Source: CALOCV01 sp942491955 (lineage in GTDB: Bacteria; Chlamydiota; Chlamydiia; Chlamydiales; CALOCV01). Taken from it: a stretch of 64,000 bases of DNA. Positions within the stretch are counted from its first letter, which is position 1. Every line of letters starts with the position of its first letter. The position numbers and the translations under genes were made by a program. The DNA is taken from positions 9,965 through 73,964 of the forward strand of contig CALOCV010000048.1 of NCBI GenBank assembly GCA_942491955.1, in the 5' to 3' direction. This document shows positions 27,863 to 36,336 of this stretch, piece after piece. The notes beneath the pieces were generated by a model. That model was not told the DNA's origin, ran no database searches, and worked only from the letters and a program-made list of their open reading frames with translations.

Positions 27863-27975
27863 GAAGCTATTTTCGTCTTTGTGCTTTTTTATTGGTATTG
27901 GCCGAGCTTGCCGCATTATTGTGCGAAAGCGGTAGCTTTCGTACAAAAAAAGGAAGCCGTAACAAGACGAACGCT

Positions 27976-28058
27976 ATACCGATTATCAGAAATAACCTTA
28001 AAATTTTTCTAGCTTGGCGAGCTAGAAAAATTTTAAGGTTATTTCTGATAACCGGTAT
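27976..28058. repeat. 83-bp near-perfect palindrome
   Basis: Arms of about 39 bases (ATACCGATTATCAGAAATAA ... and its inverse ending CCGGTAT) around a 5-base loop. The ATACC end and GATTATCAG core recall elements R1 and 476-637. It may act as a bidirectional terminator or a minimal mobile repeat. The rest of 27863-28222 holds GC hairpins (GGCCGCGGTAGCGGCC, GGGGGGACTTAGTCCCCCC) and no gene. Confidence 0.7.
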
Positions 28059-28222
28059 TAGAAGCAAGGTGAGAAGGGGAGGCCGCGGTAGCGGCCGACG
28101 GGGGGTGTGGGGGGACTTAGTCCCCCCACGGTCTTTTTGCTGAAAAAAGAATATGGTACAATTCTGTTTTTGTAGCAACAGGGGTGGGGGTATGTAAATT
28201 ATTTTTTTTAGGAGTTGTATTG

Positions 28223-28834
28223 ATGTCTTCGATAGCGTTTACGGTAGAGGGAATTTCTTCGGAGGAAGTGGTGAGGGTGCCGATGGTGATTATTCTTTTG
28301 GGGCCGCCGGGTTCGGGTAAAGGGACGCAGGCGATGCGGATTGCTGAGCATTGTAAGATTGCCCACATTTCGACGGGGGAGTTAATTCGGGACAACATCA
28401 AGAGGAAGACGCCGCAGGGGAAAGCGTTGCAAGGGTATGCCGATAGGGGGCAGTTGGGTCCTGATTCGTTAGTGATAGAGATGGTGGAGCAGCGTGTGAG
28501 GGATCCGGATAGTGGAAAGGGGTATTTATTGGATGGGTTTCCTCGAACGATAGGTCAGGCGGAGGCATTGGATGCGATTCTTCCTATGAATGCCTCGTTA
28601 CAAGTGTTTCAATTAGAGGTATCGGATGATACGGTGAGTCGGCGGATTGCGGGGAGAGGAGAGGGGCGATCGGATGATACGCCTGAGGTGGTTCGTGAGC
28701 GATTGAAGACGTATCACAATGAGACAAAGCCTTTGATCGATTATTACCGGCAGAAGGGCGTTTTGATTTCTATCGATGGAGAGAAGGGGCCTGAAGAGGT
28801 TTTTGCAGAAATTCGACAACATTTATCGTGTTAG
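28223..28834 (+). CDS. adk: Adenylate kinase
   Basis: 203 residues from the ATG at 28223, with TAGGAG 8 bases upstream. It converts ATP and AMP to two ADP. Motifs: GPPGSGKGTQ (P loop), ISTGELIRDNIKRKTPQG, DGFPRTIGQAEAL and GRGEGRSDDTPEVVRERL. The LID is the short type without zinc cysteines. About 18 residues precede the first strand, longer than usual. Reading from a GTG at 28184 would add MGVCKLFFLGVVL and create a signal-like N-terminus. Tail-to-tail overlap with dps. Confidence 0.93.
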   Translation: MSSIAFTVEGISSEEVVRVPMVIILLGPPGSGKGTQAMRIAEHCKIAHISTGELIRDNIKRKTPQGKALQGYADRGQLGPDSLVIEMVEQRVRDPDSGKGYLLDGFPRTIGQAEALDAILPMNASLQVFQLEVSDDTVSRRIAGRGEGRSDDTPEVVRERLKTYHNETKPLIDYYRQKGVLISIDGEKGPEEVFAEIRQHLSC

Positions 28835-29298
28835 GCGAGGTGGCTGCGCAGCATCCAGGCGGTTTTTTCGTGGACGCGGAGGCGTTCGGTGAGGAAATCA
28901 GCGCCGCCTTCGTCGCCAAAAGATTGGAGGGCTTCGATGAGGGGGCGTATTTCGTTGCAAAGGGTTTCGTGATCGTGGAGGAGGGTTTCGATCATTTCGT
29001 TACCGCTGATATTGGTGGGGGATTCTTTTAGTGTAGCGAGTTCGAGGAAGGTTTTCATGGAACCGGCGGAGAGGGTCTGCAAGCCACGGATGCGTTCGGC
29101 GATATCGTCAATGGCGCTGGCGAGTTCTTCGTATTGTCCTTCGAACATTTTATGAAGAGAGTAGAATCGGGGATCGATGACATTCCAATGGAAATTGAGT
29201 GTTTTGACATAGACAACGAAGGTATTGGCGAGGAAAATGTTGAGATTTTTTGCGATTTTTTGCGTTGCTGAGGGAGTGATGATGGATTGTTTTGTCAT
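28831..29298 (-). CDS. dps: DNA starvation/stationary phase protection protein Dps
   Basis: 155 residues of the ferritin-like Dps family, which stores iron and shields DNA from peroxide. The ferroxidase residues are in TLNFHWNVIDPRFYSLHKMF (H, D) and EGQYEELASAIDDIAERIR (E), with LHDHETLCNEIR later. The start overlaps the stop of a 52-codon upstream frame (TTATGAC), so translation is probably coupled. The 3' end overlaps adk by a few bases on the other strand. Confidence 0.95.
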   Translation of the reverse strand: MTKQSIITPSATQKIAKNLNIFLANTFVVYVKTLNFHWNVIDPRFYSLHKMFEGQYEELASAIDDIAERIRGLQTLSAGSMKTFLELATLKESPTNISGNEMIETLLHDHETLCNEIRPLIEALQSFGDEGGADFLTERLRVHEKTAWMLRSHLA

Positions 29299-29453
29299 AA
29301 CGGCTTCTCCTCAGGCGTTTCGGGAATGGTTTTTTGTTGAAGATGTTCTGGTAGATCCCTCTCCTGTTCCTCTGTCAGAGAACTTCTGATTAAGTCTTGT
29401 AATAAAGGAATCTCATTAGTTGTGACAGGATGTGTGGTATTGATGGGTTCCAT
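29295..29453 (-). CDS. Small protein (52 aa) translationally coupled to dps
   Basis: ATG at 29453 with AAGGAG 5 bases before it, encoding MEPINTTHPVTTNEIPLLQD and a helical acidic remainder (LTEEQERDLPEHLQQ, ETPEEKPL). Its stop overlaps the dps start. The excellent ribosome site and the overlap support a real gene or a leader peptide. No family is recognised. Confidence 0.6.
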   Translation of the reverse strand: MEPINTTHPVTTNEIPLLQDLIRSSLTEEQERDLPEHLQQKTIPETPEEKPL

Positions 29454-29583
29454 ATGGTCTCCTTATTTGACTATACCCACTTAGGGAGTGTAGCGATGGG
29501 GTTTGAATAAAGCAATAGGGGTCGATTTTTTTTTCTTTTTTTGCGAGTATGTCTTTATTATTACATCTACAAAAGGAGAAAGG

Positions 29584-29988
29584 ATGTTTTCAAGTGATGT
29601 TTCTTGGTGGGGTGTTGTATTTTCCACCGTTATTTTTGTGGCTGTTACGTTTTGTTGGTATTCGCCTTATTTATTTGGGAAAAAGTGGCTCGAGTTAACA
29701 AGGGTGCAGGATATTGAAGCGGGGAACATGGGTGTTCTTGTCGTGTTGACGTTTTTAGCGGCTTTTTTGATGAGCTATGTGCTGGCAGATATCGCTTCTT
29801 TTCTACATGTGGAAAATTTTGGGGAGGGGGCTTTACTGGGCTTTTGGGTATGGCTTGGGTTTATTGCCACGATCCATTTGATGGCTGTGTTGTATGCGAA
29901 GAAGCCGTTAACACTCTATTTCATTGATGTTGGAGCTTATCTCGTTTCTTTTGTTTTGATGGGGGGAGTGATTGGTTTTTTTGCCTAA
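29584..29988 (+). CDS. DUF1761 family membrane protein
   Basis: 134 residues from the ATG at 29584, directly after AGGAGAAAGG. Four membrane segments are seen: VVFSTVIFVAVTFCWYSPYL (with the conserved WYSP..FGKKW pattern), VLVVLTFLAAFLMSYVLADI, GALLGFWVWLGFIATIHLM and IDVGAYLVSFVLMGGVIGFF. Function is unknown in the family. First of a tightly packed run with a small membrane protein, a PhnP-like hydrolase, hflX and radC. Confidence 0.85.
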   Translation: MFSSDVSWWGVVFSTVIFVAVTFCWYSPYLFGKKWLELTRVQDIEAGNMGVLVVLTFLAAFLMSYVLADIASFLHVENFGEGALLGFWVWLGFIATIHLMAVLYAKKPLTLYFIDVGAYLVSFVLMGGVIGFFA

Positions 29989-30130
29989 GTCTTCTTCAAA
30001 AAGAAGAGAGGTGATCTCTCTTCTTTTCCTTCTCCTTGCTGCTATGGTAGTTGGGGGAGTTGTGCTTCTTGTAGGGATTTGGCATTATGATGCGTCGCAT
30101 TTGTATCTTCCTCCTTATGAGCCAATATGA
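29981..30130 (+). CDS. Small membrane protein (49 aa)
   Basis: A TTG start at 29981 overlaps the end of the DUF1761 gene, and the TGA stop overlaps the next ATG (ATGA). A basic N-terminus (KSSSKRRE) is followed by one membrane helix (VISLLFLLLAAMVVGGVVLL) and a short tail (HYDASHLYLPPYEPI). Overlaps on both sides and the clear topology support it. A GGGGGAG lies about 10 bases before the TTG. Confidence 0.5.
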   Translation: MPKSSSKRREVISLLFLLLAAMVVGGVVLLVGIWHYDASHLYLPPYEPI

Positions 30131-30925
30131 TCCATGATTCTGCAGAAAATCGTTTAGTTTTTTTAGGGACAGGAGGGTCCATGGGAACGCCGATTATTGG
30201 ATGTTCTTGTCCTGTGTGCACCTCTTCATCGGCGATGAATCGACGTTTGCGGCCGTCGGTATTCGTGGAGTATTGTGGACGTTCTTTTCTCATTGATGCG
30301 ACGCCTGATTTGCGTGCACAAGCGTTGCAGCAGGGGATTTGCCGGATTGATGGCGTTTTATTAACGCATGCGCATCAGGATCATACGGGAGGGCTTGATG
30401 ATTTGCGCGCATTTATTCTTCACCAGAAAAAGCCGATTCCTCTTTTAGCCTCGAAGGAGACGATAGAAGATGTGAAGAGGCGGTTTGGTTACATGTTTTC
30501 GCGAAGAGTCGGTTCCTCATGTCTTGCTTCCCCGTTTTGACATTGTAATACCGCAGCAGGAGAGGGGAGTGGAGAGATTTCAAGGGGTTGACATCCATTA
30601 TTTTTCTTATTTCCAAGTGAAGATGCCGGTATATGGATTTCGCTTTGGTTCACTGGCGTATGTTTCGGATATCCAGAGGTATCCAGAGACGATATTTAAA
30701 GATTTAGCAGGAGTAAAAATTTTGGTTGTGAGTGCATTGCGCAAGGAACCATCGCCACTACATTTTACGATTCCTGAAGCTCTTGCCTTTTCTCAAAGAG
30801 TTGGAGCGGAGACAACATGGTTTACTCATATTGGGCACGAATTGGAGCATGAAAGTGCGAATCGTGAATTGCCGGCAAATATTCGTTTGGCTTATGATGG
30901 CTTAGTGATTCCTTTTTCTTTATGA
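30127..30925 (+). CDS. PhnP-like metallo-beta-lactamase-fold hydrolase, frameshifted
   Basis: About 265 residues. The start FLGTGGSMGTPIIGCSCPVC has the Cys cluster of the PhnP/YycJ-like phosphodiesterases, and LTHAHQDHTGGLDDLRAF carries the HxHxDH metal site. Later ligands lie in YVSDIQRYPETIFKDL and FTHIGHELEHESAN. The frame breaks at TTTT (30496-30499). Removing one T joins KRRFGYMF to REESVPHVLLPRFD. It probably cleaves a cyclic or diester phosphate, with the substrate unknown. The stop region overlaps the start of hflX. Confidence 0.87.
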
Positions 30926-32207
30926 AACAATCTTTGCAAGAGCCATTATCTCCTAAAGCCTATTTGGTTTCGACGTATCCTTTGCCGATGACAAAGGAGA
31001 TGTGCGACGAGCATCTGCACGAGTTGGCTTTTTTGGCAGAGACAGCAGGGATTGATGTGGTGGGTCGGATTGCTTGTCCTTTGCGCAAGGTGGATGCGGC
31101 ACTTTTTTTAGGGAAGGGAAAGCTAGTAGAAATCGATGAGGCGCGTCTTCGTGTTGGAGCGGATCTTATTATTTTTGATGATGAGATCACACCTTCGCAG
31201 CAGCGCAATTTAGAATCCCTTTTTGGCACCGATGTGATTGATCGTACAGCGGTGATTATCGATGTCTTTCAACAGAGGGCGCAATCAAAAGAGGCTCGTC
31301 TGCAGGTGGAATTGGCAAAGCTCAAGTATGAGATGCCACGTCTAAAGAGGCTGTGGACTCATCTTTCACGCCAGCAGGCGACAGGAGGGGGAGGAGCTTA
31401 TCTCAAGGGGGAGGGGAGAAGCAGATTGAGATCGATCGGAGGATCATCAAACGAAAAATCCATCAGTTAGAAAAAGAAATTCGAGAGGTTAAAGATCAGC
31501 GTGAGGTGCAGCGGCGAGCGCGTGTACGGCAGCAAATTCCGACGTTTGCTCTGATTGGGTATACGAATGTTGGGAAGTCGACGCTTTTAAATTATCTGAC
31601 GGATGCGGGTATTTTTGTTGAAGACAAACTCTTTGCCACACTCGATACAACGACGAGAAAATTTCTCTTACCCAACAATCAGGAAATCCTTTTAATCGAC
31701 ACGGTGGGTTTCATTCGGAAACTACCCCATTTGGTTGTAGCAGCGTTCCGGAGTACATTGGAAGAGGCTTTTGGAGCCGATTTTCTTCTTCATGTGGTTG
31801 ATGCAAGCCATCCTTTGGCTAAAGAGCAGGTGGAGACGACATTTTCCGTACTCAAAGAACTCGATGCGGATAAGAAGCCACTGATGACAGTGATCAACAA
31901 ATGCGATCTTTGTGAAGATACGTGTTCGATACAAAAGCTTCGTTTCCTCTGTCCGCGCAATGTGCAGATTTCGGCAAAAACGGGAGAGGGCATGGAAGAT
32001 TTGTTGACCATGCTTGGGGAGGAGTTAAAAAAACGGCGCAAGAGGATATTTTTGCGTATTCCGCAGAAAGAGTACCATGTGATTCATGAAATTTTGGAAA
32101 ATGGAAACATTATCCAACAAGAATATGAAGAGAATGATATCCTTCTGGAGGTTGATATACCGTTGATTCTTGTTGGAAAGGTGGAAAAATACCAAAGAGG
32201 TGATTAA
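30922..32207 (+). CDS. hflX: GTPase HflX, frameshifted
   Basis: 428 residues. The N-terminal HflX domain (VGRIACPLRKVDAALFLGKG, IIFDDEITPSQQRNLE, DRTAVIIDVFQQRAQSKEAR) and the glycine-rich linker are followed by the G domain with GYTNVGKSTLLN (G1), DTVGFIRKLP (G3) and NKCD (G4). It splits stalled or idle ribosomes. The frame breaks at GGGG (31413-31416); one extra G restores LKGEGEKQIEIDRRIIKRKI, the conserved linker. The break inside the most conserved linker argues for a sequencing error. Confidence 0.92.
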
Positions 32208-32917
32208 TGAATGCAATGTATACGATGGACTGCATTCCTACTGATGAGAGACCGAGAGAGAGACTTCTTCGTTTTGGTGCAGAAACAATGAGTACAACAG
32301 AATTGATTGCAATCATCCTAGGAAGCGGAACAAAAAGCATGCCCGTTCTTTTTTTAGCTCAGCAGTTGATGATTCGCTTTCGTTCCTTAGAAGCCATTGT
32401 GGAGGCATCGATTCGGGAACTTTGCGAGATGAAAGGAATGGGGACAGCAAAAGCGATTCAACTAAAAGCGGCGCTCTCTTTAGGGCTACGCGCTGCTCAA
32501 ACCGTGCGGTCAGAAAAAACGCGAGTGACTTGTCCCTCAGAAGTCTATCTCTATCTGCAATCTTTTGCAGAGAAAAAAGAAGAGCATTTTATTGCCGTTT
32601 TTCTTGATACGCGTGGAGGGATTCTCTCCCATCATATCGTCTCTATAGGAACACTATCTGAGGCTCCTGTTCACCCAAGGGAGGTATACTATGCAGCGAT
32701 TCGAGAGAAGGCTGCCTCTCTCATCGTCGCTCATAACCATCCCAGTGGTGATGTGAATCCCTCAGAAGCCGACTACCACGTGACCAAACAACTCGTTAAC
32801 GTGGGGCATATCATGCAAATTCCCCTCCAAGACCATATTATCATCAGTAAAGGAAGCTATTTTTCCTTCCGCAACAAGGAAGAACACCTCTTTTGCAATA
32901 CCAATCCCGGTAAATAA
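32207..32917 (+). CDS. radC: RadC family JAB-domain protein
   Basis: 236 residues, start overlapping the hflX stop (TAATG). An N-terminal helix-hairpin-helix-like part (ELCEMKGMGTAKAIQLKAAL) is followed by the JAB metallo domain, with FLDTRGGILSHHIVSIG, EAPVHPREVYYAAI and the zinc motif AHNHPSGDVNPSEAD. The biochemical role is still unclear despite the name. The final residues NTNPGK and the stop come from a truncated R1 repeat end. Confidence 0.92.
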   Translation: MNAMYTMDCIPTDERPRERLLRFGAETMSTTELIAIILGSGTKSMPVLFLAQQLMIRFRSLEAIVEASIRELCEMKGMGTAKAIQLKAALSLGLRAAQTVRSEKTRVTCPSEVYLYLQSFAEKKEEHFIAVFLDTRGGILSHHIVSIGTLSEAPVHPREVYYAAIREKAASLIVAHNHPSGDVNPSEADYHVTKQLVNVGHIMQIPLQDHIIISKGSYFSFRNKEEHLFCNTNPGK

Positions 32918-32934
32918 TACCAAAAAGGATAAAT
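32897..32934. repeat. Truncated R1 repeat end plus short shared unit
   Basis: AATACCAATCCCGGTAA matches the left end of the 162-bp repeat. It is followed directly by ATACCAAAAAGGATAAAT, the unit that follows the right end of copy A at 16663. An internal deletion of a larger repeat could give this arrangement. Confidence 0.5.
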
Positions 32935-33004
32935 AAATGTGTAAATTGGTTTCAAACCCGAGTTGCGACCTACATTACGCATGAACAGGCCTGCAATTGT
33001 CGAT

Positions 33005-33037
33005 AAGGTTTTTTGGGGCAAAGCCCCAAAAAACCTT
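33005..33037. terminator. Bidirectional terminator between radC and pnp
   Basis: A perfect 15-bp stem, AAGGTTTTTTGGGGC with GCCCCAAAAAACCTT, around a 3-base loop. The T/A-rich arms serve both converging transcripts. Confidence 0.8.
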
Positions 33038-33043
33038 AGCAGC

Positions 33044-35152
33044 TTATGACTGGGCGTTTTGTGCTGATTTTAGCAGGATAGCTTTTCTGCTGAGTTTGAT
33101 TTGGCCGCGTTCATTGATATCGATGACTTTAATGGAAAGCTCGTCGCCTACTTTGACGCAGTCTTCTAAATTGTCGATACGAACAACGTCAAATTCTGAT
33201 ATATGGCACAGGCCCGTTTTATCCGGAAGGATTTCAATAAACAGGCCGAAGGGGACGATAGATTTAACAATACCTTGGTAAATAGCGCCGATTTCGACTT
33301 CGGCTGTAAGCGATTGGATTCTTGCTTTCGCTCGTTCGATGGATTCGAGGGAAGAGGAGGCAAGACTGATGAGGCCGCTGTCGTCAATATTGATATCGAC
33401 ACCGGTCTCTTCGATGATGCTGCGGATTTGTTTCCCTCCGGGACCGATGACGGCGGCGATTTTACTTGGGCGGATTTGGACGGTTTCGATTCGTGGGGCG
33501 TGGGCTGACATCTCTTTACGTGATTTTGGCAACACGGCGAGCATTTTTTCGAGGATATGGATTCTTCCTTCTCGGGCTTGTAGGAGGGCAGCGCGCATGA
33601 TGTCGGGCGTGATGCCTTCAATTTTGATATCCATTTGGAAGGCAGTGATGCCTTTATCATCGCCTGTGATTTTAAAATCCATATCTCCGAGGGCGTCTTC
33701 GATGCCTAAGATATCGGAGAGGATCATGTAGTCATCACCTTGGAGGAGGAGGCCCATGGCGATTCCTGCTACGGGGCGTTGGATAGGGACACCGGCGTCC
33801 ATCATAGCGAGGCAGCCACCGCAGACGGAAGCCATAGAGGAGGATCCATTGGATTCGGTGATATTGGATTCGACGCGGATGGAGTAGGGAAATACGCTTT
33901 TTGGTGGGACGACAGCGCTAAGAGCGCGTTCTGCGAGTTTTCCGTGGCCGATCTCACGTCGGCCGACGCCGACGCGGCCGACTTCTCCAACGGAGTATGG
34001 GGGGAAGAAGTAGTGGAGGTAGAAGCGGCGGACGCCTTCTTCTTCGAGATCTTCGTAGCGCTGTCCGATGGTATCTCCGCCCAATGTGCAGGTGGCTACG
34101 GATTGGGTTTCGCCGCGGGTGAAGAGGGCAGATCCGTGGGTTCGGGGGAGTAGGGAGGGTTCGATGGAGATGGGGCGGATTTCCGTTGTTGTTCTTCCAT
34201 CGCAGCGAATTTTCTCTTTAAGAACCATGTCGCGCATTAATTGTTGGGAGATGCTTTTAAAGGCTTTATCGACATCGAGTTTTTTATGAGCGCTTTCTTT
34301 TCCTGGGGGGAGTAGGGTTTCTTTGAGTTCATTTTTGATGGTGGCAAAGGCCTCTTCTCTTTCTTGTTTATCGTGGAGGCGGACGGCTTTTTGGAGAGGT
34401 TTTGTGACAATATCGGCGACTTGATCAACGGTTTCTTTAGCGGGGAAGGAGAGGGTTTCGCGATTTTTTTTCTTACCAATTTCTTTTTGCCATTGGGCGA
34501 GACTTTTAGCGATCGTTTGGATGGCTTGTTGTCCTTGATTGAGGGCATCCATCACTTCTTCTTCGGTTAAGAAGTCACAAAATCCTTCGATCATGAGGAT
34601 GGCATCTTCGGTACCTGCCATAAGGAGGTCGAGTTTGGATTCTTTTTGTTGTTGGATTGTTGGGTTAATGACAAATTTTCCGTCAATCTGGCCAACCCGC
34701 ACAGCGGCGATGGGTTTTACAAGCGGGATGGATGAGAGGGTGAGGGCGGCGGAGGCGGCGCAGATGGCTAGGGGTTCGGGGGCGTGTTGTCCGTCGTAGG
34801 ACCAGACGTAGGAGAGAATTTGTGTATCGTGGTACCAGCCATTTTCGAAGAGGGGGCGCAAGGGGCGGTCGATAAGACGGCATACGAGAGTTTCTTTTTC
34901 TGAGGGACGCCCTTGTCGTTTCATGAACCCGCCGAGGGTTTTTCCTGCTGAGGAGAAAGTTTCTTGGTAATCGACGCGTAGAGGGAGAAAATCGACATCT
35001 TCCAGGGGGGTAGGGCTTGCGCAGGCGGAGGCGAAAACGATGGTTTCGCCGCAGCGAACAAGGACGGCACCATCGGCTTGTCGTGCAATACGGCCTGTTT
35101 CAAACTCGAGTTCTTGATCTCCCAGGGTGATATTCAGTTTCTTTTTTTCCAT
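33044..35152 (-). CDS. pnp: Polyribonucleotide nucleotidyltransferase (PNPase)
   Basis: 702 residues, normal length. Two RNase PH domains (FLPLRVDYQETFSSAGKTLG and RTHGSALFTRGETQSVAT, DFKITGDDKGITAFQMDIKI), a KH domain (KIAAVIGPGGKQIRSIIEET) and an S1 domain (AIYQGIVKSIVPFGLFIEIL) follow in order. It degrades RNA 3' to 5' with phosphate and can add tails. AGGAG lies 6 bases before the ATG. It follows rpsO, as in most bacteria, but with a terminator between. Confidence 0.97.
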   Translation of the reverse strand: MEKKKLNITLGDQELEFETGRIARQADGAVLVRCGETIVFASACASPTPLEDVDFLPLRVDYQETFSSAGKTLGGFMKRQGRPSEKETLVCRLIDRPLRPLFENGWYHDTQILSYVWSYDGQHAPEPLAICAASAALTLSSIPLVKPIAAVRVGQIDGKFVINPTIQQQKESKLDLLMAGTEDAILMIEGFCDFLTEEEVMDALNQGQQAIQTIAKSLAQWQKEIGKKKNRETLSFPAKETVDQVADIVTKPLQKAVRLHDKQEREEAFATIKNELKETLLPPGKESAHKKLDVDKAFKSISQQLMRDMVLKEKIRCDGRTTTEIRPISIEPSLLPRTHGSALFTRGETQSVATCTLGGDTIGQRYEDLEEEGVRRFYLHYFFPPYSVGEVGRVGVGRREIGHGKLAERALSAVVPPKSVFPYSIRVESNITESNGSSSMASVCGGCLAMMDAGVPIQRPVAGIAMGLLLQGDDYMILSDILGIEDALGDMDFKITGDDKGITAFQMDIKIEGITPDIMRAALLQAREGRIHILEKMLAVLPKSRKEMSAHAPRIETVQIRPSKIAAVIGPGGKQIRSIIEETGVDINIDDSGLISLASSSLESIERAKARIQSLTAEVEIGAIYQGIVKSIVPFGLFIEILPDKTGLCHISEFDVVRIDNLEDCVKVGDELSIKVIDINERGQIKLSRKAILLKSAQNAQS

Positions 35153-35210
35153 TTTTTTCTCCTACAGTAATAGAAAGAGGAGTGTAACAAAAAAAATGCG
35201 AAAAGTCGAT

Positions 35211-35242
35211 AAAAAAAGCCAGACAATGGATTTGTCTGGCTT
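35211..35242 (-). terminator. Terminator after rpsO
   Basis: The stem AAAGCCAGACAA/TTGTCTGGCTTT has a 4-base loop. On the minus strand it is followed by a seven-T run. It separates rpsO from pnp and could act as an attenuator allowing partial read-through. Confidence 0.8.
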
Positions 35243-35301
35243 TAGTTGAGAGAGCGTTGGAATATCGTCTCCCCTCGTTTCAAGATGGTTAGAAAATGCG
35301 A

Positions 35302-35571
35302 CTAACGACGCAATTTCAGTTTCTTAATTAAAGATTGGTACCGCTTTGTATCTGTTGAATTTAGATAATCGAGAAGACGACGTCTTTGACCGACTAGCTT
35401 CAAGAGAGATAGACGGGAGGCGTGATCTTTAGGGTTGATTTTGAGATGCTCAGTGAGCTCTAAGATCCTTTCCGTTAGTATTGCGATTTGTACATCAGCA
35501 GACCCGGTATCTTTTTCGTGCAGTTGGAACTTTTTTGTAATTTCTTCTTTTGTGCCTTTGTCCAGAGACAT
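35302..35571 (-). CDS. rpsO: 30S ribosomal protein S15
   Basis: 89 residues, full length. Signature motifs: HEKDTGSADVQIAILTERIL, HLKINPKDHASRLSLLKLVG and RRRLLDYLNSTDTKRYQSLI. It binds the central junction of 16S rRNA. A good promoter lies at 35631-35659. The leader of about 55 nt contains a small TCGC/GCGA hairpin just before the AGGAG, which could serve S15 autoregulation (inference). Confidence 0.97.
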   Translation of the reverse strand: MSLDKGTKEEITKKFQLHEKDTGSADVQIAILTERILELTEHLKINPKDHASRLSLLKLVGQRRRLLDYLNSTDTKRYQSLIKKLKLRR

Positions 35572-35630
35572 TCAAAATCTCCTATTTTTTCGCCCGAAAG
35601 CGAGAGTTGTATCTTAGGTCTAAGGGCACA

Positions 35631-35659
35631 ATTATAGCATAATCCGATACAAAAAGCAA
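35631..35659 (-). promoter_or_regulatory. Sigma70-type promoter of rpsO
   Basis: On the minus strand, TTGCTT, a 17-base spacer and TATAAT with an extended -10 (TGC before it). Confidence 0.65.
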
Positions 35660-35723
35660 GGGGTTTATCCCTTACGGCGTAAAATCCAGTCTTTCAAGAC
35701 AGGTTCTAAGCCGCTTGCCATTA

Positions 35724-35885
35724 ATACCAATTCCGGTAAGAAAGTGCACAAATTGATCTTCATCTTTCTTTGCGCAATCTGTTTTTCTATCTTGCAAACT
35801 CACAAGAGTTTACTGCGATCTCCAAAACAAATTTCGCAAAAAAATCCTGAATCCACTTTATGCATTTTCTTACCGGAATTGGTAT
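35724..35885. repeat. 162-bp palindromic repeat R1, copy D
   Basis: Same orientation and sequence as the copy at 16501, with one or two differences. The remaining gap to 36001 shows no gene. It holds an inverted pair CCCACGC/GCGTGGG (35890-35955) and a GCTCTCGTTT/AAACGAGGGAGC hairpin (about 35959-35983). Confidence 0.85.
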
Positions 35886-36001
35886 AACTCCCACGCGATA
35901 GTAGCATGGCTCTATCGCCCTAGAGGAGTGTATGGCGTGGGTATCCAATCCCTAGAAGCTCTCGTTTTTAAACGAGGGAGCATTCACTCTTTTGTAAGCC
36001 T

Positions 36002-36256
36002 TTAAAGGCGAGTATCGAGAATGACCTCAATGCAGGGGGGGTATTTTCCTGAGGTGTCTTTGCGGATAACGACGCGGAAGGGGATGGAGATTTCTCCCTC
36101 ATATTTTGCTTTTTGCAGCTCTTCCCACACTTTTTTCTTCAAGGTTTCATCAACCTCTTCTTTTTGGTGTTTTTTGAGGATTTCATCGATGATTTCCTGT
36201 TCAGAGGCTCGATGAATGGGGAAACCATAGAAGGGTTTTTCTTCTTTTTCTTCCAT
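36002..36256 (-). CDS. Small conserved hypothetical protein (84 aa)
   Basis: An acidic, helical N-terminal half (SEQEIIDEILKKHQKEEVDE) and a C-terminal strand pair (SIPFRVVIRKDTSGKYPPCI). The position between rpsO and tadA fits the conserved pnp-rpsO-tadA neighbourhood of Chlamydiota. No function is known to me. Divergent from tadA with about 80 bases between. Confidence 0.65.
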   Translation of the reverse strand: MEEKEEKPFYGFPIHRASEQEIIDEILKKHQKEEVDETLKKKVWEELQKAKYEGEISIPFRVVIRKDTSGKYPPCIEVILDTRL

Positions 36257-36336
36257 ATTTTGGGGTCATTTTCTGAAAAGGTTGTCGGCTAGAGGGAAAA
36301 ATGGTATTTTTGTACTCAATGTAACGATTTATTGCG

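Noticed and set aside
33203..34153. Long plus-strand frames over pnp, rich in Asp/Gly
   Set aside because: They are antisense shadows of the intact, full-length PNPase gene and lack ribosome sites or any family motif.
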